A stretch of DNA of 64,000 nt from Pseudomonas sp. GM79 (GTDB lineage: Bacteria; Pseudomonadota; Gammaproteobacteria; Pseudomonadales; Pseudomonadaceae). The notes beneath the pieces are model-generated. The model made no database searches and was not told the origin of the DNA. It saw only the letters and a list, made by a program, of their open reading frames with translations. The stretch spans positions 1 to 64,000 of the forward strand of contig NZ_AKJE01000028.1 in NCBI RefSeq assembly GCF_000282495.1. Reading direction: 5' to 3'. Shown here in pieces: positions 57,023 to 64,000 of the stretch (position 1 is the first letter of the stretch; every line of letters starts with the position of its first letter). The position numbers were made by a program, and so were the translations under genes.

Positions 57023-57946
57023 ATGCCCAAGTCCATCGTCGCTGCGCTGCAAATCGGCGCCTTGCCCGGCGGCAAGGCTGAAACCCTCGATCAAATCCTC
57101 TCCTGGGAAACCGCCATTATTGAATCCGGCGCCGCGCTGGTGGTCATGCCGGAGGCGTTGCTCGGCGGGTACCCCAAGGGCGAGGGCTTCGGTACGCAAC
57201 TCGGCTATCGACTGCCGGAAGGTCGTGAAGCGTTTGCGCGGTATTTCGACAACGCCATAGACGTGCCCGGTGCCGAGACTGAAGCCTTGGCCGGGTTGGC
57301 CTCACGCACTGGCGCCAATCTGGTGATCGGCGTGATAGAGCGCGCGGGCAGCACGTTATATTGCACCGCGTTGTATTTCGACCCGCAGGCCGGACTGGTC
57401 GCCAAGCATTGCAAGCTGATGCCCACCGGCACCGAACGGCTGATCTGGGGCAAGGGCGATGGCTCGACCTTGCCGGTGATCGACAGTCAGGTCGGGCGAA
57501 TCGGCGCCGTGGTGTGCTGGGAAAACATGATGCCGCTGCTGCGCACCGCGATGTACGCCAAAGGCGTGGAGGTCTGGTGCGCGCCGACCGTGGACGAGCG
57601 GGAAATGTGGCAGGTGAGCATGCGCCACATCGCCCATGAAGGACGCTGCTTTGTCGTCAGCGCCTGTCAGGTCCAGGCCTCACCGCAAGCCTTGGGTGTG
57701 GACATCGCCAACTGGCCGGCGCAACGCCCGTTGATTGCCGGCGGCAGCGTGATTGTCGGACCCATGGGCGACATTCTCGCCGGGCCACTGCGTGACGAGG
57801 CGGGTTTGCTCAGCGCCGAAATCGACACCGACGACCTGATCCGCGCCCGTTACGATTACGACGTGGTCGGGCACTACGCGCGCCCGGACGTGTTTGAGTT
57901 GACGGTGGATGAGCGGGCCAAACCGGGCGTGCGGTTCAACGCATAA
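57023..57946 (+). CDS. nitrilase
   Basis: A 307-aa carbon-nitrogen hydrolase with the complete Glu-Lys-Cys triad: Glu44 in [15 protein letters not shown], Lys131 in [14 protein letters not shown] and Cys165 in [10 protein letters not shown]. The CWEN form and the ERLIWG motif are typical of true nitrilases, which turn nitriles directly into carboxylic acids and ammonia, rather than amidases. Substrate class (aryl-acetonitrile, aliphatic or a plant nitrile) is undecided. ATG 57023 has GGAG nine bases upstream. It is divergent from a LysR gene, its likely regulator. Confidence 0.9.
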   Translation: MPKSIVAALQIGALPGGKAETLDQILSWETAIIESGAALVVMPEALLGGYPKGEGFGTQLGYRLPEGREAFARYFDNAIDVPGAETEALAGLASRTGANLVIGVIERAGSTLYCTALYFDPQAGLVAKHCKLMPTGTERLIWGKGDGSTLPVIDSQVGRIGAVVCWENMMPLLRTAMYAKGVEVWCAPTVDEREMWQVSMRHIAHEGRCFVVSACQVQASPQALGVDIANWPAQRPLIAGGSVIVGPMGDILAGPLRDEAGLLSAEIDTDDLIRARYDYDVVGHYARPDVFELTVDERAKPGVRFNA

Positions 57947-57952
57947 CTTAAT

Positions 57953-58040
57953 GTGGGAGCGGGCTTGCTCGCGAAGAGGCCATCACATTCAACATCATTG
58001 TTGACTGATAGACCGCTTTCGCGAGCAAGCCCGCTCCCAC
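57953..58040. repeat. REP palindrome pair, type 2
   Basis: Inverted gtgggagcgggcttgctcgc units. The right arm abuts the truncated GNAT gene fragment. Confidence 0.87.
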
Positions 58041-58134
58041 AGTGGATCTTCAGCGCAGTTGAAGCCTCGGCATCGGCCAGTTCCAGCGGGCGCAAGATCA
58101 GTCGTTCGGTGTAGAACGTTGGAGCGGCGTGCAT
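58041..58134 (-). pseudogene. 5' remnant of a GNAT (RimJ/RimL-type) acetyltransferase gene, cut at a REP
   Basis: A perfect AAGGAGGT site precedes ATG 58134, and the first 25 codons read MHAAPTFYTERLILRPLELA, the standard opening of RimJ/RimL-like N-acetyltransferases. After about 30 codons the frame runs straight into the type-2 REP pair (57953-58040), and nothing of the CoA-binding domain remains. The rest was probably lost by deletion between the gene and the repeat. The longer ORF through the REP is not a plausible protein. Confidence 0.6.
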
Positions 58135-58237
58135 CGTGGGTGACCTCCTTGTAGGGACGGGTGGTGCGCATCATGCGCAGCGTCGATTGTCGTCTAGTCT
58201 CTAGGCGTTCACACCCCTGTCAACGGATGGACTGTCC

Positions 58238-59815
58238 ATGAGTTTGTTACTCGGCCCGATTCTGCAATTTCGTGGCATCAACAGTAATGTCTATAACGTG
58301 TCTGCTCTAGTGGTTTTACCCTTGGGCGGGTCATCACCCAGCGTAAAAGTACCCGGCGGTGTCACTGCCGGCAAACCGTTGGCCATCGCCGATATCCCGT
58401 TGCTCAGTCCTCAGTACCGCGTCTGGCGCATCGATCTAAAAGCGCTGCAAGACCAGGCTGTTGCCAGCACTTACACGATCAAGATAGAGGGTGCGCAGGC
58501 CAACTTCGTCGTTCCGGCCGAGGGGCAGTCGCCGCGCATGGCCTATGTGTCGTGCAACGGCTTTTCGGACCCCAAGGACATGGAGAAGGTGGACAGGAAC
58601 CATGAGCGCTGGGAGCACATGTGGGGGGCTCATCAAAGCAAGCCCTATCACCTGTTGTTGATGGGGGGCGATCAGGTTTACAGCGACGATATGCGCAGTA
58701 ATCTGTCGTCGATGAAAACATGGTTTGCCAAACCCTTCGCCGAGCGCCGAAAGGCGGTCTACAGCAAGGTGATCGAAGCCGACCTGGACAAGTTCTTCGC
58801 CAGACTCTACCTGGAGCGCTGGAAACAGCCTGAGGTCGCGAAGCTGCTCAGCGCCGTGCCAACGGTGATGATGTGGGATGACCATGACATCATCGATGGC
58901 TGGGGTTCCTACGATGAGGTATTGCATTCAAGCCCGGTATTTCAGGGGCTGTTTGCCACGGCCAAACGCTATTTCAGGATTTTCCAGCAGCAACTGATCC
59001 AGACTCATCCGCACCTCAAACCGTCCGCTGATACTCATCCCTGCGCGATTCCCGACACCGCTGACGGCTTTCACCTGGGGTTTACCGGCTTGGGTGAATT
59101 GGCATTGCTGGTTCCCGACTTGCGCAGTGAGCGTGCGCCGGATTTGACGACCCCGCCGGCTCGGCAAACCCGGATCATTTCGCCCGTCAGTTGGGATGCG
59201 ATTTATGCCTGGCTGGGCAAGGTCAAGGGGCATAAGCACTTGCTGCTGATGTCGAGTATTCCCGTGGGTTACCTTGATTTGCAGGCGGCCGAAAAGGCAC
59301 TGGACCTGATTTCGGGGCAACAGGAACTCGAGGACGATTTGCGCGACCATTGGCGAAGCCTGCCTCACCGGGACGAACGCAAGCGGTTGATCATGCGATT
59401 GCTGGATTTCGCCCACGCCGAGTCATGCAAGGTCACGCTGGTGTCCGGTGATGTTCATGTGGCAGGGGCCTGTGTGATCGAATCGACGTTGTCCCGGCAT
59501 CGCAATGATGGTTCGGGATTGATCTACCAATTGATTTCGACCGGGGTCGTGCATCCTTCACCACCGGTGTTGGCGGTGCAGTTTCTGGAGTCCATTGGCA
59601 AGCACCAGGAGCAGATCGACTACGCCATCACCGGAACCATGTTGCCCATCGGTGCACGGGGACGTTACCTGATTGCCGCTCGAAACTGGCTGGCGATAGA
59701 GCCGGATGAAGACAGCACCGGCAAACGTCGGCTGTGGGCCAATTGGCACGTAGAAGGCCTCAAACATTGTGTGACCCAGGTGATCGATCCGGTTAAGCCG
59801 CGGGCCGAACCGTGA
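58238..59815 (+). CDS. PhoD-like metallophosphatase
   Basis: A 525-aa protein of the alkaline phosphatase D/PhoD-like family. Metal-binding motifs in order: YVSCNGF, LLMGGDQVYSDD, VMMWDDHDIIDGWG and LVSGDVHVAG. There is no signal or Tat peptide; the N-terminus (MSLLLGPILQFRG) goes directly into a beta domain, so it is probably cytosolic, unlike classical secreted PhoD. The substrate is unknown. ATG 58238 follows GGATGG. It ends three bases before the convergent LEA-type lipoprotein gene. Confidence 0.88.
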   Translation: MSLLLGPILQFRGINSNVYNVSALVVLPLGGSSPSVKVPGGVTAGKPLAIADIPLLSPQYRVWRIDLKALQDQAVASTYTIKIEGAQANFVVPAEGQSPRMAYVSCNGFSDPKDMEKVDRNHERWEHMWGAHQSKPYHLLLMGGDQVYSDDMRSNLSSMKTWFAKPFAERRKAVYSKVIEADLDKFFARLYLERWKQPEVAKLLSAVPTVMMWDDHDIIDGWGSYDEVLHSSPVFQGLFATAKRYFRIFQQQLIQTHPHLKPSADTHPCAIPDTADGFHLGFTGLGELALLVPDLRSERAPDLTTPPARQTRIISPVSWDAIYAWLGKVKGHKHLLLMSSIPVGYLDLQAAEKALDLISGQQELEDDLRDHWRSLPHRDERKRLIMRLLDFAHAESCKVTLVSGDVHVAGACVIESTLSRHRNDGSGLIYQLISTGVVHPSPPVLAVQFLESIGKHQEQIDYAITGTMLPIGARGRYLIAARNWLAIEPDEDSTGKRRLWANWHVEGLKHCVTQVIDPVKPRAEP

Positions 59816-59818
59816 GCG

Positions 59819-60292
59819 TTACCACGTGCCGGTGGTCGGCTCCGGCAGGCGGAGTTTGCCGCGATCAAGGAAACGCATCGTGCCGAACACGCCACCAGCC
59901 AGTTTGCCCCGAAGCACGTAAGGCAGATTGTTCAGTGTCTGCGTCTGACCCAGCCCGAGGGTCTGACGCAGCACCGAGAAGGCCGAAACGCTCACCGGCA
60001 CCACGATAACCGCCTCGGAAAACCGTGGGATCGAGCCCGACTGGTCGCTGACACCGGAGGCGAGTGATTGACCGTTCACCTCCAGATCCAGGGCCACTCC
60101 GTTGTAGTCGATCGCCGTTTCATTAGGGTTCTGCACGCGCAGTTTTACCGCGAAACGCACTTCCAGTTCCTGGCTTGGCAGTGGCTCGATACCGACCACG
60201 TTGATGTTCAGCGGGTCGTGTTGGGGGAACAGGGCGCAGGCGCTCAGGGAGAGCAAGAGGAGGGACAGGGACAGGGCAAACAATCTGCGCAT
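59819..60292 (-). CDS. LEA type 2/WHy-domain lipoprotein
   Basis: A 157-aa protein. Residues 1-19 are a lipoprotein signal with lipobox LSAC (Cys about 19). The rest is a LEA-2/WHy fold, with RVQNPNETAIDYNGVALDLEVNG as the clearest match. Such proteins are linked to water stress in plants and are widespread, uncharacterised periplasmic lipoproteins in Pseudomonas. ATG 60292 is chosen because the lipoprotein signal begins there (MRRLFALSLSLLLL). It lies 55 bases after the NCS2 permease, separated by a terminator hairpin. Confidence 0.87.
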   Translation of the reverse strand: MRRLFALSLSLLLLSLSACALFPQHDPLNINVVGIEPLPSQELEVRFAVKLRVQNPNETAIDYNGVALDLEVNGQSLASGVSDQSGSIPRFSEAVIVVPVSVSAFSVLRQTLGLGQTQTLNNLPYVLRGKLAGGVFGTMRFLDRGKLRLPEPTTGTW

Positions 60293-60305
60293 GGACAGGT
60301 TCTCG

Positions 60306-60340
60306 TAAAGAAAAAGGCCGAGCCGCTCGTGGCTCGGCTC
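60306..60340 (-). terminator. Rho-independent terminator after the NCS2 permease
   Basis: On the minus strand gccgagcc pairs with ggctcggc (60331-60338 and 60317-60324) around a six-base loop, followed by a T-rich tail (cctttttcttt). It lies directly after the permease stop and before the lipoprotein gene. Confidence 0.82.
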
Positions 60341-60347
60341 TTGAGCA

Positions 60348-61823
60348 TTACGCACGGTCTAACTGTGCGACAGCCGCAGGTGAAACGGGTTCACCCTTGG
60401 CCGCAACATCCGGGTTCTGCATCACCTGAAGCACCGAGGCTTCCGGGTCGAACTCGTCTTCTTCCAGCTCGATGAATTCTTCGGGCAGGAAGATATTCAG
60501 CACGATAGCGCACAACGCACCGACGGTGATCGGTGATTCGAAGATGTTGTGCAGCGCCTTCGGCAACTCGCGCAATACTTCAGGCACTGCCGCGACGCCC
60601 AGGCCCATGCCGAGGGAAATCGCCACGATCAGCATGTTGCGCCGATGCAGGCCGGCCTCGGCGAGAATCTTGATCCCGGCCACTGCCACGGTGCCGAACA
60701 TCACCAGTTCGGCGCCGCCGAGCACCGGTTTCGGCATCAATTGCAGCACCGCGCCGATCATCGGGAACAACCCCAGCACCACCAACAGGCCCGCGATGAA
60801 AAACGCCACATAACGGCTGGCCACGCCGGTGAGCTGGATCACGCCATTGTTCTGGGCGAAGGTCACCATCGGCATGCTGTTGAACACCGCAGCCATCGCC
60901 GAATTGAGACCGTCGGCCAGCAACCCGGATTTGATCCGGCGGATATAAATGGGGCCTTTGACCGGTTGCCGGGAAATCATCGAATTGGCGGTCAGATCCC
61001 CGGCAGCCTCCAGGGGCGACACCAGGAAAATCACCGCCACCGGCACAAACGCGACCCAGTCGAATGAGAAGCCATATTTGAACGGTACGGGCACACTCAT
61101 CAACGGCACGGCGGGCAGGCTGGTGAAATCGACCTGGCCCATGAACCACGCGACCGCATAACCGAGGGCCAGGCCGATGACGATCGCGCCCAGGCGCAGG
61201 AATGGCACATCCACCCGGTTCAACACCACGATGGTCCCCAGCACCAGTGCCGCCAGCGCCAGATGGCTGGCCGCGCCGAGATCCGTCGCACCAAAACCGC
61301 CGGCAATGTCGGTCATGGCGACCTTGATCAGCGACAGGCCCATTAGGGTAATGATGGTGCCGGTCACCACCGGGGTGATCAGCATCCGCAACTTGCCGAT
61401 GAACTGGCTTAGCACCACTTCGATGAACGCGGCGAAAAAGCACACGCCGAAAATCGTCGAGAGGATTTCATCGGTGCCACCGCCGCGCGCCTTTACCATG
61501 AACCCGGCGCTGAGAATCACGCTGATAAAAGAGAAACTGGTGCCTTGCAAGCACAGCAAACCGGAGCCGACCGGGCCGAACCGCCGCGCCTGCACAAACG
61601 TGCCCAGCCCCGAAACGAACAGCGCCATGCTGATCAGATAAGGCACTTCACTTTGCAAGCCAAGGGCGCTGCCCATGATCAGCGTCGGCGTGATAATGCC
61701 GACGAAACTCGCCAGTACGTGTTGCAGGGCGGCGAAGACCGTGGCGGTCAGGTGGGGGCGATCGTCGAGGCCGTAAATGAGGTCGTTGTTGCGTGGGGGG
61801 GCGGTTTTTTCAGAGGCGGTCAT
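60348..61823 (-). CDS. NCS2 family nucleobase:cation symporter
   Basis: A 491-aa polytopic membrane protein. NCS2 signatures: QHVLASFVGIITPTLIMG at the start of the membrane region, CLQGTSFSFISVI, VSPLEAAGDLTA (the substrate- and proton-binding Glu helix), and FNSMPMVTFAQNNGVIQLTG (the signature QN-GV motif). It resembles uric acid/xanthine permeases (UacT/XanQ type). The C-terminus has an acidic stretch (FIELEEDEFDPEAS). It is followed by a terminator, so it is monocistronic or the last gene of its unit. The exact purine or pyrimidine is not decided. Confidence 0.92.
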   Translation of the reverse strand: MTASEKTAPPRNNDLIYGLDDRPHLTATVFAALQHVLASFVGIITPTLIMGSALGLQSEVPYLISMALFVSGLGTFVQARRFGPVGSGLLCLQGTSFSFISVILSAGFMVKARGGGTDEILSTIFGVCFFAAFIEVVLSQFIGKLRMLITPVVTGTIITLMGLSLIKVAMTDIAGGFGATDLGAASHLALAALVLGTIVVLNRVDVPFLRLGAIVIGLALGYAVAWFMGQVDFTSLPAVPLMSVPVPFKYGFSFDWVAFVPVAVIFLVSPLEAAGDLTANSMISRQPVKGPIYIRRIKSGLLADGLNSAMAAVFNSMPMVTFAQNNGVIQLTGVASRYVAFFIAGLLVVLGLFPMIGAVLQLMPKPVLGGAELVMFGTVAVAGIKILAEAGLHRRNMLIVAISLGMGLGVAAVPEVLRELPKALHNIFESPITVGALCAIVLNIFLPEEFIELEEDEFDPEASVLQVMQNPDVAAKGEPVSPAAVAQLDRA

Positions 61824-61949
61824 GGTGATTTGCGTGCCGAAAGGCGGGCCGGGTCAGAAAATGGAGGCGCAGGATGCCAGCCGCGGGCAGTGAGGGCAAC
61901 GTACAACGCGATCGCTTGCCACACTGCCAGTCAGTCAGATGCAGAACCT

Positions 61950-62037
61950 GTGGGTGCGGGCTTGCTCGCGAAGGCGGTATACCAGGCAACATTAATGTCG
62001 ACTGACACGGCCTCTTCGCGAGCAAGCCCGCTCCCAC
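61950..62037. repeat. REP palindrome pair, type 2 variant
   Basis: The left arm has one substitution (gtgggtgcggg instead of gtgggagcggg). The right arm is standard. It lies between the permease start and the LysR stop. Confidence 0.85.
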
Positions 62038-62068
62038 ATGGATTGCGCTTGACGCAAGCCCCTGCTAT

Positions 62069-62962
62069 TCAAGCAAACGCCGCAAGCAAGTCTTCTTCAA
62101 AGGCTTTTTGCGCATCCCCCGGTACCTGCGCGCGATGGCGGGCCAGATGGAACGCCACCTCAAAACTCATGTCGCCCTGACGCACGGCGCGCAGCAACCC
62201 TTTGTCTTCCCAACTGCGGGCGAAGTGATCGGGCAGGTAGCCAACGTGCTTGCCGGAAAGAATGAAGGCGAGGGTGCCTTCGACCTGTTCGGAACGCGCC
62301 GAACACATCTTCCCCTGAAACGGCTCGTCGCTGCGCAGGAAGCGGTAGGGATGATCGACCCGGTCGCAGGCCTGAAGAGCCTGATCGTCAGGCGCCCCAT
62401 CGGCGAACAGCGGATGCCCCGGGGCGCAATACAGGTGCTGGGTTTCCGTGAACAGTTCGCGGTAGTCAAAAGCGCTCTGCACCTGTGAGAAATAGCCGAT
62501 CGCCAGGTCCAGCCGTTGTTGCAGCAACAGCCGCTCCATTTCGCCGGGCATGGCGCTGATCAACTCGATACGCACCGACTCGTCCCGTTCGCGAAAGCGC
62601 CGGATCGCCTCGGCAACCCGTTGCAGCACCGATTGATCAAGTGCTTCGGACAAGCCCAGGCGCACTTCGCCGATCAACCGTCCGGCCACGCCGTTGGATT
62701 GATGACGGAACGCTTCGATCGACTCGAACAAGGTACGAATGGCAAGGAGCAGCTGTTCGCCCTTGGGGGTGATTTTGAACCCGCCCTTGCCGCGACTGCA
62801 CAGCCGATAACCAAGCCGGGTTTCGAGCCTGGCCATCTGCTGGCTGATGCTTGACTGGCTCAGCCCCAGCTCACCCTGAGCCGCGCTGAAACCACCGCAT
62901 TCCACCACGCTGACAAACAGGCGCAGCAGCTGCAGGTCGAGGTCATGAAGTTGACCGAGCAT
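62069..62962 (-). CDS. LysR family transcriptional regulator
   Basis: A 297-aa LysR regulator with N-terminal HTH (LRLFVSVVECGGFSAAQGELGLSQSSISQQMARLE) and a substrate-binding domain (LSEALDQSVLQRVAEAIRRF onwards). ATG 62962 is used; a TTG one codon upstream is possible. It is divergent from the polyamine-binding protein gene with a ~100-bp gap of low GC, so it may regulate that transporter. Confidence 0.92.
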   Translation of the reverse strand: MLGQLHDLDLQLLRLFVSVVECGGFSAAQGELGLSQSSISQQMARLETRLGYRLCSRGKGGFKITPKGEQLLLAIRTLFESIEAFRHQSNGVAGRLIGEVRLGLSEALDQSVLQRVAEAIRRFRERDESVRIELISAMPGEMERLLLQQRLDLAIGYFSQVQSAFDYRELFTETQHLYCAPGHPLFADGAPDDQALQACDRVDHPYRFLRSDEPFQGKMCSARSEQVEGTLAFILSGKHVGYLPDHFARSWEDKGLLRAVRQGDMSFEVAFHLARHRAQVPGDAQKAFEEDLLAAFA

Positions 62963-63063
62963 CAAACATTACTCCGCAATAAAGTCAGGATAATTAACTT
63001 GGTATTTTTCCAATGTAACTGACGACGCATCCTGCAGTCACTTCCTCCGGTCAGGTGTTCGTC

Positions 63064-64000
63064 ATGGCTCCGCTCTTCAAGCTGTGTTTACCCGCACTGT
63101 TCCTCGCCATGGCCGTGCCGGCCCAGGCCGAGGAAAAAGTCCTCAATCTCTACAGTTGGGCCGATTACGTCGCGCCCGAGACCTTGCAACGGTTCGAAAA
63201 GGAAACCGGCATCCATGTGCGCTACGACACGTTCGATGCGCCGGAAGTGCTGGAAACCAAGCTGCTCACCGGCGGCAGCGGCTACGACGTGGTGGTGCCG
63301 TCGTCCAGCGTTCTGGCACGCGGCCTGGCGGCGGGCGCGTTGAGGGAAATTTCTCACGATGGCCTCAAGGGTTACGCCAACCTCGACCCGGACATGCTGG
63401 AAAAACTGGCGGCGGTCGACCCCGGCAATCGGTATGGCGTGCCTTACACCTGGGGCACGCTCGGATTGGGGATGAATGTCGAAGCGGTGAAACAACGTTT
63501 GCCCAACGTACCGCTCAACAGCCTGGACCTGTTGTTCAAGCCCGAATACGCCAGCAAGCTCAAAGACTGCGGCATCGCCATTCTCGATTCGCCCCAAGAG
63601 GTGATTGGCCTGGCGCTGCACTATCTGGGTAAAGATCCCTACAGCACCGACAAGGCTGATCTGACAGCCGCCGATGCACTGTTGCGTCAGTTACAGCCGT
63701 CGGTGCTGTACGTCGCCACCGGGCGGCAGATCAACGATCTGGCCAATGGCAGCGTCTGCCTGGCATTGACCTACAACGGTGACGCGAGCATGGCCGCCGA
63801 TCAGGCGCGCAAGGCCAACAAGCCGTTCGAGGTGGCCTACCGCATTCCGCGGGAGGGCACGCTGGTGTGGCAGGACAACCTGGCGATTCCCAAGGACGCG
63901 CCGCACCCGGAAGCCGCCCGGGCCTTCATCGAGTTCATGTTGCGCCCCGAATCCGTCGCGGCGCTGACTAACACGCTGTTCTTCGCCACGGCCAATCGGG
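63064..64000 (+). CDS. polyamine ABC transporter substrate-binding protein (3' partial)
   Basis: The frame is open to the end of the window, about 312 codons. The signal peptide MAPLFKLCLPALFLAMAVPAQAEE has cleavage near AQA. It then reads VLNLYSWADYVAPETLQRFEKETG, the PotD/PotF/SpuD beginning, followed by DVVVPSSSVLARGLAAGAL and YTWGTLGLGMN. Periplasmic binding of putrescine or spermidine is the expected role. The permease and ATPase genes would lie beyond the window. ATG 63064 has a weak CAGGTG upstream. Confidence 0.9.
   Translation, partial: MAPLFKLCLPALFLAMAVPAQAEEKVLNLYSWADYVAPETLQRFEKETGIHVRYDTFDAPEVLETKLLTGGSGYDVVVPSSSVLARGLAAGALREISHDGLKGYANLDPDMLEKLAAVDPGNRYGVPYTWGTLGLGMNVEAVKQRLPNVPLNSLDLLFKPEYASKLKDCGIAILDSPQEVIGLALHYLGKDPYSTDKADLTAADALLRQLQPSVLYVATGRQINDLANGSVCLALTYNGDASMAADQARKANKPFEVAYRIPREGTLVWQDNLAIPKDAPHPEAARAFIEFMLRPESVAALTNTLFFATANR

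Noticed and set aside
57874..58134. 86-codon ORF reading through a REP
   Set aside because: Only the first ~25-30 codons look like a protein (GNAT start). The rest is translated REP and the 3' end of the nitrilase gene on the other strand. It was kept only as a short gene remnant.

Overview
The window reads as a chromosomal segment of a fluorescens-group Pseudomonas. The evidence is high GC with strong codon-position bias, many REP palindromes of three Pseudomonas types, a PAO1-like order of glycogen/trehalose genes, a PvdQ-type acylase and several Pseudomonas-typical small proteins. I see no rRNA, tRNA, CRISPR array, IS element or prophage.

Layout. 1-7.4 kb: a c-di-GMP GGDEF/EAL protein cut by the window edge, an SDR oxidoreductase, a MocR-type regulator, the cbb3-oxidase assembly factor CcoG, a small DUF3203-like protein, an MgtC-family protein and a proline-rich small protein. 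7.5-30 kb: a large alpha-glucan/trehalose locus in two blocks. The plus-strand block is glgE, treS fused to maltokinase, and glgB. The minus-strand block is glgA, treZ, malQ, treY, a DUF2934 gene and glgX, with two ATGA stop/start overlaps. An autotransporter-like barrel, an endonuclease/phosphatase-fold protein and a PIG-L deacetylase-like protein lie between the blocks. Together the blocks can interconvert trehalose, maltose 1-phosphate and branched glucan. An AlgU-like promoter lies before glgE. No glgC is present here.

30.5-36.7 kb: metabolic and small membrane genes, an AT-rich patch with an unrecognised 176-aa protein behind a translated-looking 24-codon ORF, and a divergent aldo/keto reductase/LysR pair. 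36.7-43.9 kb: the most interesting locus, a compact minus-strand operon. It encodes an MdfA-like exporter, a LuxE-type acyl-protein synthetase, a LuxC-type acyl reductase fused to a PaaK-like AMP-ligase, a second PaaK-like ligase and a two-part GNAT acyltransferase. There is no luciferase. It looks like a specialised-metabolite or acyl-modification pathway that I cannot match to a described system.

44.4-48.7 kb: a small membrane protein, a PA2384-like Fur-type regulator, pvdQ and a FecR-type anti-sigma factor with no neighbouring FecI, all suggesting iron/pyoverdine physiology. 48.9-53.7 kb: a large dermonecrotic-toxin-like gene broken into two ORFs by a 7-bp tandem duplication; removing one copy restores a 1608-aa frame. 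53.9-64 kb: dpkA, a DUF883 protein, a LysR/nitrilase divergent pair, a GNAT gene remnant truncated at a REP, a PhoD-like phosphatase, an LEA-type lipoprotein, an NCS2 permease, a LysR regulator and the start of a polyamine-binding protein cut by the window end.

All family calls rest on reading the sequence and recall of families. No database search was run.
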